Assembly: GCA_032164245.1 (NCBI GenBank)
Contig: JAVMKO010000003.1
Coordinates: forward strand, 136,947,259 to 137,011,258
Direction: 5' to 3'
From: Sternotherus odoratus
Taxonomy: Eukaryota > Chordata > Testudines > Kinosternidae
DNA: 64,000 nucleotides
The notes below the pieces were generated by a model. It was not told the DNA's origin, made no database searches, and saw nothing but the letters and a program-made list of their open reading frames with translations. This document shows, in pieces, positions 46,846 to 55,326 of this stretch; the first letter of the stretch is position 1, and the number at the start of each line of letters is the position of its first letter. Position numbers and translations under genes: made by a program.

Positions 46846-48131
46846 GTCCGGAAATAATCCATATCAGATAATAACACTTCTGAAATAATCAAGTACTTAT
46901 AAAGGTAACAAATGAATACCAAGGAGATCCACATTGTGACCAACTGTTTTCACTGTGACCAGAAATAAGCCAGATTTGGGTACAAGTAATGAGCAAGGTA
47001 ACAAAAAAACCTACATGTAATAAAACAGACGCTATTCAACTATCCAGTTTGCAAACATATGCCTGTCTTACACACATTTAGATATTGGGTTTAGGAGAGT
47101 CAGTACATGATCTCACTTGTAAAGAAAGTCCCCTTCTTATACTGTATCATAGTCCATACACATGTGAAATACATTACAACATACCTGGTATACTATTTAT
47201 AGATGTGAAACATTCTTTCCATGGGAAGTACGCATGCGAGTCCCTGAGTTTACTAGAACAACTTAAGTCAGGGGGATATCAAAGAAAATAGGGAGAATGT
47301 AAACAATTAATTTAATTCTTTCCTGTTGCCTTCACTGGAAGCATGAGGGACAAATACTCCCAAGGTTACCCTTCCAGTGGTGTAAGTAATCATTAACAAC
47401 TACCGGTAGTTATTTGTAAATGCTGTTGTAACATTTTCCTTGAGATGGTGGTGAGCTTGTGAAAAAACCTAATGAGGACATCACTAGAATTAACCAAACA
47501 AAATTGCATTTATTAATAATGAACAGCCAATGAGAACCATATGGGGCCAAATATATATAGCTCAGTATAGTCAGGAACATTTTTAGCAAGGTGCCAACAT
47601 ATTCATCAAGAGCCATCAACACTTCCCACAGAGCATCTTGGAAAATCCAGAAAAAGTACAGGGATGTGACAAACACTTCCAAGCTAGTCACAATACACTA
47701 CATACATCAATCAAACACACTGTCTCTATTCTTGCTAACTACTGTCTCCTACAAGGTAATAATCAGCTGGAGTTTCAGAGCTGAAGATGAAACATCATGT
47801 ACAATGCAGAATGTTCTGTTCATTGGCATAGAATGGGCACTGTAATTAACTTGAATTATTGGTCATCTCAAGAAAATAAGCAATACGCAAAGACAACATT
47901 GTGACTAGTCAAGGGGTTTTGGATTCCTAGTAATGAGGTGTCAGATTAAAAGGTTTGGATGTGTACAATTCAGTACTTTCCAATACAGTAAAGAATATAA
48001 GGCAGTAGGAAAAAATATTTTGGATTTGGGCATTCTGTAAAATATTGCACAACTATAAACTGATATGTCTTATGTCTTGTTCATAAACTCCTAAAACATG
48101 TGGCATATGTCCAGTAATTGCTTATACGTGC

Positions 48132-48595
48132 TGTAGGAGATCAGTCCGTTGCCCACTCCACAAACAGGCTGGAGACTTCTCTGTGGCTTCACCAGTGTCC
48201 TTTATTTAAAGTGCAAACCCCACCACCTGTGTACAGCTTTAACAGTGCTGGCTTAATACCTGCACAGGGAGACAGACCACAGCTCAGGAATCAACCCCCT
48301 TCCTGGCTCACAGGGATCCAGAGTCTAAGTACTCCTCCCTATCCTGACTCCCTAGCTTCCTCTACTTGCACACTCCAAAGCCCAACTCTACCACACCACC
48401 CTGGGCTTCCTCCCTGCCAGGCTTTTATCCCCTGGGGAGGCTACCAGGTGTAATCCCTCTGGCTCTCATTAGCCAGGGCTGCACTCTGCTAGCTAATCAG
48501 CTTCCCTAGCTGAGGGAAGCTGCTAGCAGAGGCTTTGGCCTTCTTAAAGGGGCAGCAGGGCTGGCTCAGCCATTCCTGGCCAGCACCCTGCCACA
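48132..48595 (-). repeat. Solo LTR
   Basis: It is bounded by TGTAGGAGATC and CACCCTGCCACA. The minus-strand order is TGTGGCAGGG start, TATA-like GGGATAAAAGCC (near 48423-48434) and polyadenylation signal AATAAA (within TTTATTTAAAG, about 48200-48212). The flanks GTGC/GTGT match only partly. Confidence 0.75.
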
Positions 48596-48701
48596 GTGTA
48601 TAGGAAATACAGCATGTATTTGAACGGTCAGATAGTATGCTCTTTTTGGAGCTATTGTGCATTTAAAACTATATGTAGGGATAGTATCGTTTAGAATCAT
48701 A

Positions 48702-48790
48702 GAATTGTAGGACTGGAAAGGATATCAAGAAGTCAAATCAAGACTCCTGTGCCATGGCAAGACCAAATAAACCTACACTATTATAGGAGC
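48702..48790 (-). repeat. CR1 3' terminal fragment (avian-type end)
   Basis: AGAATCATAGAATTGTAGGA followed by CTGGAAAGGATATCAAGAAGTC is the reverse complement of the classical CR1 3' end. From 48795 to 49590 nothing is recognised. Confidence 0.7.
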
Positions 48791-49599
48791 AGGATTTTAT
48801 AATTGTTCTAATTGTTATAAGAATTGATGTAAAATTTAATTTCATTCTATAACAGAAAGAAATGACTGAAACTGTGTGGTGTTTCCAGTATGCATTACAA
48901 TTAGGACCTGTTATGAAGTTTAGTTAGTAAGAGACAGGATTTTGTATTGTGATAAATAGATTAAAGAAATGTTGAGGGCCTGAAGCCCCCAATGTGAATT
49001 GTTTTAGTTATAAGATTTAGCAAGGCTTGATTTACAATGTATTCTGCTACCTTTAAAGATGTCTGTAAGAGATTGTGTGATTGTTGTGTGAAAGAGGAAT
49101 GCAGTGCATCAGGAAGAGATAAGTGTGAAGCCATCACAAATATCCAAAGGGGGTCAAGAAAAGTGAGAGACTTAAAAAGACCAGGAGACAAGGAGACAAT
49201 CAGAAAACATCCACTGTATTGGATGCTAAACATGTTATGCAGCACTGACTACCTCAGAGATGAGCAAACACCCCCAAAGGTGACACAACAAATAGAAGAT
49301 AAGGATGGGAAGCCCAACAATAGCCATCAAATATGACAGTGGGAAACCCCAAGATTAACACCACTTAAGAACTAATGATTACAGGATGACATAGCAAAAT
49401 GTATGGACTCAAATGAAAATTTACAGGTATAAAGCTTGGGTGTTTTGTCATGAAACTTTGGGTTCAGTCCTGCAAAGCCTCAGAGCATCATGACCAACAG
49501 AGACCCCCAGCTTCTTACTTGTGATCAATCTAACTGGCCATTAGATTGATTTGAGCTACAACAAGAGACTGGTAACTATGAACATCAACTGGCAGGACT

Positions 49600-49653
49600 C
49601 TGTGTGTGTGTGTGTGTGTCAACTGGCAGGACTCTGTGTATGTGTGTGCGCAT

Positions 49654-49714
<61 letters not shown>

Positions 49715-49715
49715 T
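49600..49715. repeat. (TG)n(GA)n microsatellite
   Basis: A short TG run and the flank TCAACTGGCAGGACTCTGTG are duplicated (49587-49637). A long TG tract then passes into (GA)n. Confidence 0.95.
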
Positions 49716-49804
49716 GAAATGCTTTTGCTAACTGTGTTGTATTCTTAATAAAGTATGGCATATTGCCTTCCTCTTATAAAAGATCCAGTGTGCTCTGTAT
49801 AGCA

Positions 49805-50455
49805 TAACACTATCCCTGACAGGTATTTGTCCGACTTGTTTTTAAAAGATTCCAATAATGGGGACTCCACAACCTCCCGTGTAAGCCTACTCCAGAGTTT
49901 AACTATCCTTTCAGTTAGAAAGTTTTTCCTAATCTCTAACCTAAAACTCTCTTGCTGCAGATTAAACCCATTACTTCTTGTCTTATGTCCAATGGACATG
50001 GTGGAAATCGATCACTGTCCTCTTTATAACAGCCGTTAACATACTGGAAGACTTATGGTGCCCCTCAGTCTTCTTTTCTCATGACTAAACATGCCCAATT
50101 TTTTCAACCTTTCCTCACAGGTCAGGTTATCTAAACCTTTTATCACTTTTGTTGCTTTCCTCCGGACTCTTTCCAATATGTCTACATCATTCCTAAACAG
50201 TGGTGCCAAGAATTGGACATAGTACTCCAGCTGAGGCCTCACCAGTGCCAAGTAATGCGGGACAATTACCTGCAGTGATTTACATACAGCACGCCTATTA
50301 ATAAATCCCAGACTCACATTAGCCTTTTTTTACAGCTGCATCACATTGACAATTCATATTCAGTTTGAAATCCACAGTAACCCCCCAGATTCTTTTCATC
50401 AGTACTATTCCCTATTTTGTAGTTGTGCATTTGATTTTTCCCTCCTAAGGGAAGT
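49805..50455 (-). pseudogene. CR1-type LINE, RT C-terminus
   Basis: Minus-strand frames read ALVRPQLEYYVQFLAP, then VRRKATKVIKGLDNLTCEERLKKL and KRRLRG, and then the terminal NFLTERIVKLWSRLTREVVESP. This is the CR1 block after the RT fingers and palm, from a different subfamily than the copy at 7562. Frameshifted and 5'-truncated. Nothing is recognised from 50456 to 50965. Confidence 0.88.
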
Positions 50456-51305
50456 ATTGAAAATATTTATAAAAAATATTGCATAGAAGTATATATGTTT
50501 GCACATAAAGTTTATATGTGTTTATTAATTAACATAATCAGCAATGCAATATCGTATTATCATGTTGTATCACAAGGTGTATAGCATAACATTAATATTC
50601 AGACATAAAACATTATGGAGAGATTGTACCTAAATAAAAGTGACCTATTTTTTCCAAGCACAGTTTTTCGGTTTTGGAATTTTCCATCTTAGTTTGTTTA
50701 GATATTTAATATATAGGTAAGTGAAAACACAGGCCAAACTATTCAATATGCAATATCCAAAGTTGAGAAACTAAATCCAGATTTAAGCATTTAATAAATG
50801 GCTTGATTTATAAGAAGCGCTTATTATCTTTCAATTCTGTATCTCAATGAACATATTTGGAAAAGCCTGAGAAAAATAAGGAAAAAACTACAACAAATTA
50901 TATTGAAGCAACATGAAAACTTCTCAACTTTCAGGTGCTTTAGAAGGTAAATATGCTATAAAGATCTTGTAACTAGGGCTGTCAAGTGATTAAAAAAATT
51001 AATTAATTGTGTGTTAAAAAGATTAATCGCGCTGTTAAACAATAATAGAATACCATTTATTTAAAAAAAATTTCAGTTACAACACAAAATATAAAGTGAA
51101 CATTGCACACTTTATATTTATTTTTCTTACAATTATTTGCACTGTTAAAAAGAAATAATAAATAGCATTTCAATTTACCTAATACAAGTACTGTAGTGCA
51201 ATCTCCTTATCATGAAAGTTGAACTTACAATTGTAGAATTATGTACAAAAAACAACTGCACTCAAAAACAAAACAAATGTAAAACTTCAGAGCCTACAAA
51301 TCCAC

Positions 51306-51650
51306 TCAGTCATACTTCTTGGTCAGCCAATTGCTCAGAAATACAAGTTTCTTTACATTTACAGGAGATAATGCTGCCCACTTGTTTACAATGTCACCTG
51401 AAAGTGAGAAAAGGCATTCACATAGCAATGTTGTTGCCACTGTCACAACGTATTTACATGCCAGATGCGCTAAAGATTCATATGCCCCTTCATGCTTCAG
51501 CCACCATTCCAGGGGACATGTCATGTTCTGCTCGATAACAATCCAAAGCAGTGTGGACTGACACATGTTCATTTTCATTATCTGAGTCAGATGCCACCAG
51601 CAGAAGGTTAATTTACTTTTCTGATGGTTCAGGTTCTGTAGTTTCTGCAT
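51306..51650 (-). pseudogene. hAT transposase C-terminal dimerisation region, left arm
   Basis: The 114-codon frame contains PLEWWLKHEGAYESLAHLA, CECLFSLSGDIVN and LSPVNVKKLVFLSNWL. This is the W-W ... F-S-x-x-G ... L-x-P-x-x-V-x-x-L order of the hAT dimerisation domain at the transposase C-terminus. The catalytic N-terminal half is absent, so no transposase can be made. Confidence 0.85.
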
Positions 51651-51967
51651 CAGAGTGTTGCTCTTTTTAGACTTCAGATTGGGTCAAGGGCTGTAGCTAT
51701 CTTTAGAAATCTTATGTTGGTACCTCCTTTGCATTTTGTAAAATCTGCAGTGAAAGTGTTCTTAAAATGAACAACATGTGCTGGGTCATCATCCGAGTCT
51801 GCTATAACATGAAATATATGGCAAAATGCAGATAACACACAGAGCAGGAGACATGCAAATCTTCCCCAAGGAGTTCAGTCAAATTTAATAAAACACGTTA
51901 TTTTTTAACGACTATCAGCATGGAAACATGTCCTCTGAAATAGTGGCCCAAGCATGAAGGGGCATAG

Positions 51968-52181
51968 GAAAGAACAGTTACTCACCTCTCGTAACGTTTG
52001 TTCTTCGAGATGTGTTGCTCATGTCCATTCCCACAAGTGTGTGCGCACCGCGCATGCACGGTCCCGGAAAGTTTTCCCCAGCGGTACCCGTAGGGTCGGC
52101 AGGGGCGACCCCTGGAGTGGCGCCCTTATATCACTGTATATATGCCCCTGCCGACCCTTCCGCGCTCAGTTCCTTCTTGCC
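51968..52181 (+). repeat. DIRS left inverted terminal repeat
   Basis: From 52011 to 52178 it is an inverted copy of the right repeat with very few differences (for example GTCCCGGAAAG versus GTCCCAGAAAG, and CCGCGCTC versus CCGCACTC). The outermost ~45 bases differ between the two ends, as is typical of DIRS. It contains TTATATCACTGTATATATGC, a TATA-rich stretch. Confidence 0.93.
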
Positions 52182-52210
52182 GGTACTCCGACAGAGGGGA
52201 GGCGGGTGGG

Positions 52211-52314
52211 ATTGGGAATGGACATGAGCAACACATCTCGAAGAACAAACGTTACGAGAGGTGAGTAACTGTTCTTTCTTCTTCGAGTGCTTGCTCATGT
52301 CCATTCCCACAAGT
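52211..52314 (+). repeat. DIRS internal complementary region
   Basis: 52215-52278 (GGGAATGGACATGAGCAACA onward to TGTTCTTTC) is the reverse complement of the left outer end (51968-52030). It adjoins 52277-52314 (CTTCTTCGAGTGCTTGCTCA onward), the reverse complement of the right outer end (57971-58009). It thus stores the joined-ends sequence used as the template for completing both termini. Confidence 0.93.
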
Positions 52315-52327
52315 GTCTTACGAGCAG

Positions 52328-55222
52328 TTACCTTGGAGGTGGGAGAGGAGTAGATCTAGTCCCTGCTGCCAGGATCGCCTGTCCCATGGCAGCGTCCTCC
52401 GAAGTCTGTTGTACGATGGCGTAGTGCGAGGAGAAGGTATGGACTGATGACCATGTCGCCGCTCTGCAGATGTCGCCGATCGGGATGTGAGCCAGGAACG
52501 CTGTGGATGTGGCCTGGGCTCTGGTTGAATGGGCTGTTAGTGGCGGAGGAGAAACGTTCGAGAGGTTATAACACAGCCTGATGCACGATGTGATCCAGCT
52601 CGACAGGCGTTGCGAGGAAATCGGCAACCCCTTCATCCGTTCTGCCACTGAAATAAAAAGTTGTGGAGATTTACGAAAAGGTTTTGTGCGTTCTATGTAA
52701 AAAGCCAACGCTCTCTTTACGTCTAAAGAATGTAGCATTCTTTCCTTATTGGAAGCGTGAGGTCTAGGAAAAAACACGGGGAGAAAGATGTCCTGATTTA
52801 AGTGGAAGGCAGTAACCACTTTAGGGAGGAAGGCCGGATGAGGCCGTAGCTGAACCTTATCTTTATGGAAGACGGTGTACGGGGGCTCCGAGGTGAGAGC
52901 TCTGATCTCGGAGACCCGACGTGCGGAAGTAATAGCCACAAGGAAGGCCGTCTTCCATGAGAGGTAAGATAGAGGGCAGGAGGCTAGGGGCTCAAAGGGG
53001 GGCTTCATGAGGGCCGTCAGCACCAGGTTTAGGTCCCACTGAGAGACAGGCTGTCGCACCGAAGGGTACAACCTTTCCAATCCCCTGAGGAAGCGCCCCA
53101 CGAGGGGGTTACTAAACACAGAGGACCCCCCCACTTCTGTATGGAAGGCTGAGATAGCCGCTAAGTGGACACGAATTGTTGATATGGCTAGACCTTGTCC
53201 TTTAAGGTCCAGAAGGTAGTCCAGGATTAAAGGTATGGGAGCCAGAGCGGGGTCCGCACCTTTAAGCTGAGCCCATAGGGAAAACCGTTTCCATTTGGCC
53301 ATGTAAGTGGTGCGAGTTGATAACTTTCTGCTACCCAGCAGAACCTCCCTAACCTGGTTCGAGCACCGGCGCTCCGAGGCATTCAGCCACGGATATTCCA
53401 CGCCGTGAGGTGAAGGGACTGGAGGTTGGGGTGAAGCAACCGCCCGTGGTCCTGGGACACCAGTGTGGGAAGGAGAGGGAGGGTTATAGGTCTGGACACT
53501 GATAGAGACAACAGTAGAGTGTACCAATGCTGGCGGGGCCATGCCGGTGCTATTAGGATCATGGACGCTCCGTCCAGGCGAACCTTGAGTAACACCCTGT
53601 GGATGAGTGGGAACGGTGGAAATGCATAGAGCAGACCCCCCCTCCAATGGATCTGAAAGGCATCTGCCTCTGATCCTGGGCTGATGTTCATGAGGGAGCA
53701 AAACCTCTGGCACTTCCTGTTGGCCCTCGTGGCGAACAGGTCTAGGCGGGGAAATCCCCACTGTAGGAAGATTGAATGCGCAATGTCCCCCCTGAGAGAC
53801 CACTCGTGGCCCCGAAATGAGCGACTGAGGGTGTCCGCTAGGACATTCTGGACCCCCGGGAGATATGTGGCTATGAGATGGATATTGTGTGCGATACAGA
53901 ACTCCCAGAGAGCCAGAGCTTCCCTGCATAGGGGAGAAGAGCGAGCACCACCCTGTTTGTTTATATAAAACATTGTCGCCGTGTTGTCCGTCTGGACCAG
54001 CACACACTTGCCTTGTAACTGGTCCCGAAATACCTGGCACGCGAGGTGTACCGCTCTCAGCTCCCGGACGTTGATGTGTAAGGACAGCTCGCTCTGAGAC
54101 CAGTGTCCCTGGGTCCTGGAGTCTCCAAGATGAGCTCCCCAGCCGAGGGCCGAGGCATCCGTCCCTAATGTTAGCGTTGGCTGGGGTTTGCAAAAGGGGA
54201 CCCCGGTGTTGAGAGAGCTGGGTTGAAGCCACCAATGTAGCGAGCTCAGCGTGTAATGAGGCAGGGTGACAACCAGGTCCAGTGGATCCCTGCCCTGCTT
54301 GAACACCGTCGCCAGCCAAGTTTGTAGCGGCCGCAGTCGAAGTCTTGCGTATGTCACCACATACGTACAGGCTGCCATATGGCCCAATAGGACCATGCAG
54401 TTTCTGGCCGTAGTGGTCGGGTATTGTAGTACAGATTGGGCCAAGTTCGTTATGGTATGGGCTCGAGCCGGAGGGAGGAATGCCATGGCTTGTTGAGAGT
54501 CTAACACTGCCCCTATGAACTCTATTCTCTGAGTGGGCTCTAAGATCGACTTTGGTTCGTTCAGAATGAGGCCTAGCCTGAGGAATGTTGTCCTGACTAA
54601 ATCTACGTGCTGGACTGCCAGTTCCCTTGAGTTCGCTCTTATGAGCCAATCGTCCAGGTACGGGTAGACATGTACGTGTCTCCTTCTGAGGTATGCTGCT
54701 ACTACCGACATGCACTTTGTAAACACCCTTGGGGCGGTCGATAGGCCGAACGGAAGCACTGTAAACTGGTAGTGTCGATCCCCTAACACGAACCTCAGGA
54801 ACCTCCTGTGACTGGGGATTATGGAAATATGGAAATAGGCGTCCTTTAAGTCGAGGGAGGCGAACCAGTCTCCTTGATCCAAGGATGGGATGATGGTTGC
54901 TAGGGAGAGCATGCGAAACTTCAGCTTCTTTATGTAGGAGTTGAGGCCTCGCAGGTCTAGAATAGGTCGAAGGCCACCTTTGGCCTTCGGGATAAGGAAG
55001 TAACGGGAGTAGTAACCCTTGCCCCAAAATTCTTGAGGAACCTCCTCTATGGCACCCAAAGCCAGAAGGGTCTGAACCTCCTGAACTAGGAGTTGCTCGT
55101 GAGATGGGTCCCTGAAGAGGGACGGGGAAAGTGGATGGGTAGGTGGAAGGGAGGAAAATTGGATAGAATATCCCACTTTCACCAGGCTGAGGACCCATTT
55201 GTCTGAGGTGAGTTGGGACCAT
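52328..55222 (-). CDS. DIRS tyrosine recombinase ORF (domain in the C-terminal ~355 residues)
   Basis: The frame is open for 964 codons, but only the last part (about 53400-52328) is recognisable. It contains VREVLLGSRKLSTRTTY and LAISTIRVHLAAISAFH (core-binding region), AITSARRVSEIRAL (catalytic Arg), TAHSTRAQATS (H-x-x-R) and VHTFSSHYAI (the nucleophile Tyr is the likely Y). The enzyme would integrate a circular DNA by strand exchange. The upstream ~600 codons overlap the RT/RNase H ORF in a different frame and have no family resemblance. The frame equals that of ORF1 and is separated from it only by the TGA at 55309-55307. The native start is unknown; an internal or spliced start near 53400 is most economical. 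Confidence 0.85.
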   Translation of the reverse strand: MVPTHLRQMGPQPGESGIFYPIFLPSTYPSTFPVPLQGPISRATPSSGGSDPSGFGCHRGGSSRILGQGLLLPLLPYPEGQRWPSTYSRPARPQLLHKEAEVSHALPSNHHPILGSRRLVRLPRLKGRLFPYFHNPQSQEVPEVRVRGSTLPVYSASVRPIDRPKGVYKVHVGSSSIPQKETRTCLPVPGRLAHKSELKGTGSPARRFSQDNIPQARPHSERTKVDLRAHSENRVHRGSVRLSTSHGIPPSGSSPYHNELGPICTTIPDHYGQKLHGPIGPYGSLYVCGDIRKTSTAAATNLAGDGVQAGQGSTGPGCHPASLHAELATLVASTQLSQHRGPLLQTPANANIRDGCLGPRLGSSSWRLQDPGTLVSERAVLTHQRPGAESGTPRVPGISGPVTRQVCAGPDGQHGDNVLYKQTGWCSLFSPMQGSSGSLGVLYRTQYPSHSHISPGGPECPSGHPQSLISGPRVVSQGGHCAFNLPTVGISPPRPVRHEGQQEVPEVLLPHEHQPRIRGRCLSDPLEGGSALCISTVPTHPQGVTQGSPGRSVHDPNSTGMAPPALVHSTVVSISVQTYNPPSPSHTGVPGPRAVASPQPPVPSPHGVEYPWLNASERRCSNQVREVLLGSRKLSTRTTYMAKWKRFSLWAQLKGADPALAPIPLILDYLLDLKGQGLAISTIRVHLAAISAFHTEVGGSSVFSNPLVGRFLRGLERLYPSVRQPVSQWDLNLVLTALMKPPFEPLASCPLSYLSWKTAFLVAITSARRVSEIRALTSEPPYTVFHKDKVQLRPHPAFLPKVVTAFHLNQDIFLPVFFPRPHASNKERMLHSLDVKRALAFYIERTKPFRKSPQLFISVAERMKGLPISSQRLSSWITSCIRLCYNLSNVSPPPLTAHSTRAQATSTAFLAHIPIGDICRAATWSSVHTFSSHYAIVQQTSEDAAMGQAILAAGTRSTPLPPPR

Positions 55223-55326
55223 GCCTGATGAAAGTGAGACAAGCGGTGCAGGAAGGGACGGAAAGGTGCAGGATTGGATACTGGATCGTCGCCCCCGTGC
55301 GCACCTTCAAAAGTTAGGCCTAGCAT
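53383..55326 (-). CDS. DIRS reverse transcriptase, RNase H and methyltransferase-like domain
   Basis: The 647-codon frame carries an RT with KAKGGLRPILDLRGLN, DLKDAYFHI, LPFGLSTAPRVFTK and YPYLDDWL (catalytic DD). The RNase H follows with LGTDASALGWGAHLG (first Asp), a Glu in NVRELRAVHLA, the Asp of QTDNTATMFYI, and LADTLSR. The last ~110 residues (LDLFATRANRKCQRF, then GGLLYAFPPFPLI and LIAPAWPRQHWY) resemble the phage-type adenine-methyltransferase domain known from DIRS elements, with the DPPY-like motif reduced to FPP. The ATG overlaps the ORF1 stop (55326-55307), and the frame is +1 to ORF1, which suggests reinitiation or frameshifting. No disabling change is seen. Confidence 0.92.
   Translation of the reverse strand: MLGLTFEGAHGGDDPVSNPAPFRPFLHRLSHFHQAWSQLTSDKWVLSLVKVGYSIQFSSLPPTHPLSPSLFRDPSHEQLLVQEVQTLLALGAIEEVPQEFWGKGYYSRYFLIPKAKGGLRPILDLRGLNSYIKKLKFRMLSLATIIPSLDQGDWFASLDLKDAYFHISIIPSHRRFLRFVLGDRHYQFTVLPFGLSTAPRVFTKCMSVVAAYLRRRHVHVYPYLDDWLIRANSRELAVQHVDLVRTTFLRLGLILNEPKSILEPTQRIEFIGAVLDSQQAMAFLPPARAHTITNLAQSVLQYPTTTARNCMVLLGHMAACTYVVTYARLRLRPLQTWLATVFKQGRDPLDLVVTLPHYTLSSLHWWLQPSSLNTGVPFCKPQPTLTLGTDASALGWGAHLGDSRTQGHWSQSELSLHINVRELRAVHLACQVFRDQLQGKCVLVQTDNTATMFYINKQGGARSSPLCREALALWEFCIAHNIHLIATYLPGVQNVLADTLSRSFRGHEWSLRGDIAHSIFLQWGFPRLDLFATRANRKCQRFCSLMNISPGSEADAFQIHWRGGLLYAFPPFPLIHRVLLKVRLDGASMILIAPAWPRQHWYTLLLSLSVSRPITLPLLPTLVSQDHGRLLHPNLQSLHLTAWNIRG

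Noticed and set aside
53684..54496. Plus-strand open frames opposite the DIRS RT
   Set aside because: They are antisense shadows of the GC-rich RT/RNase H gene, with no motif of their own.
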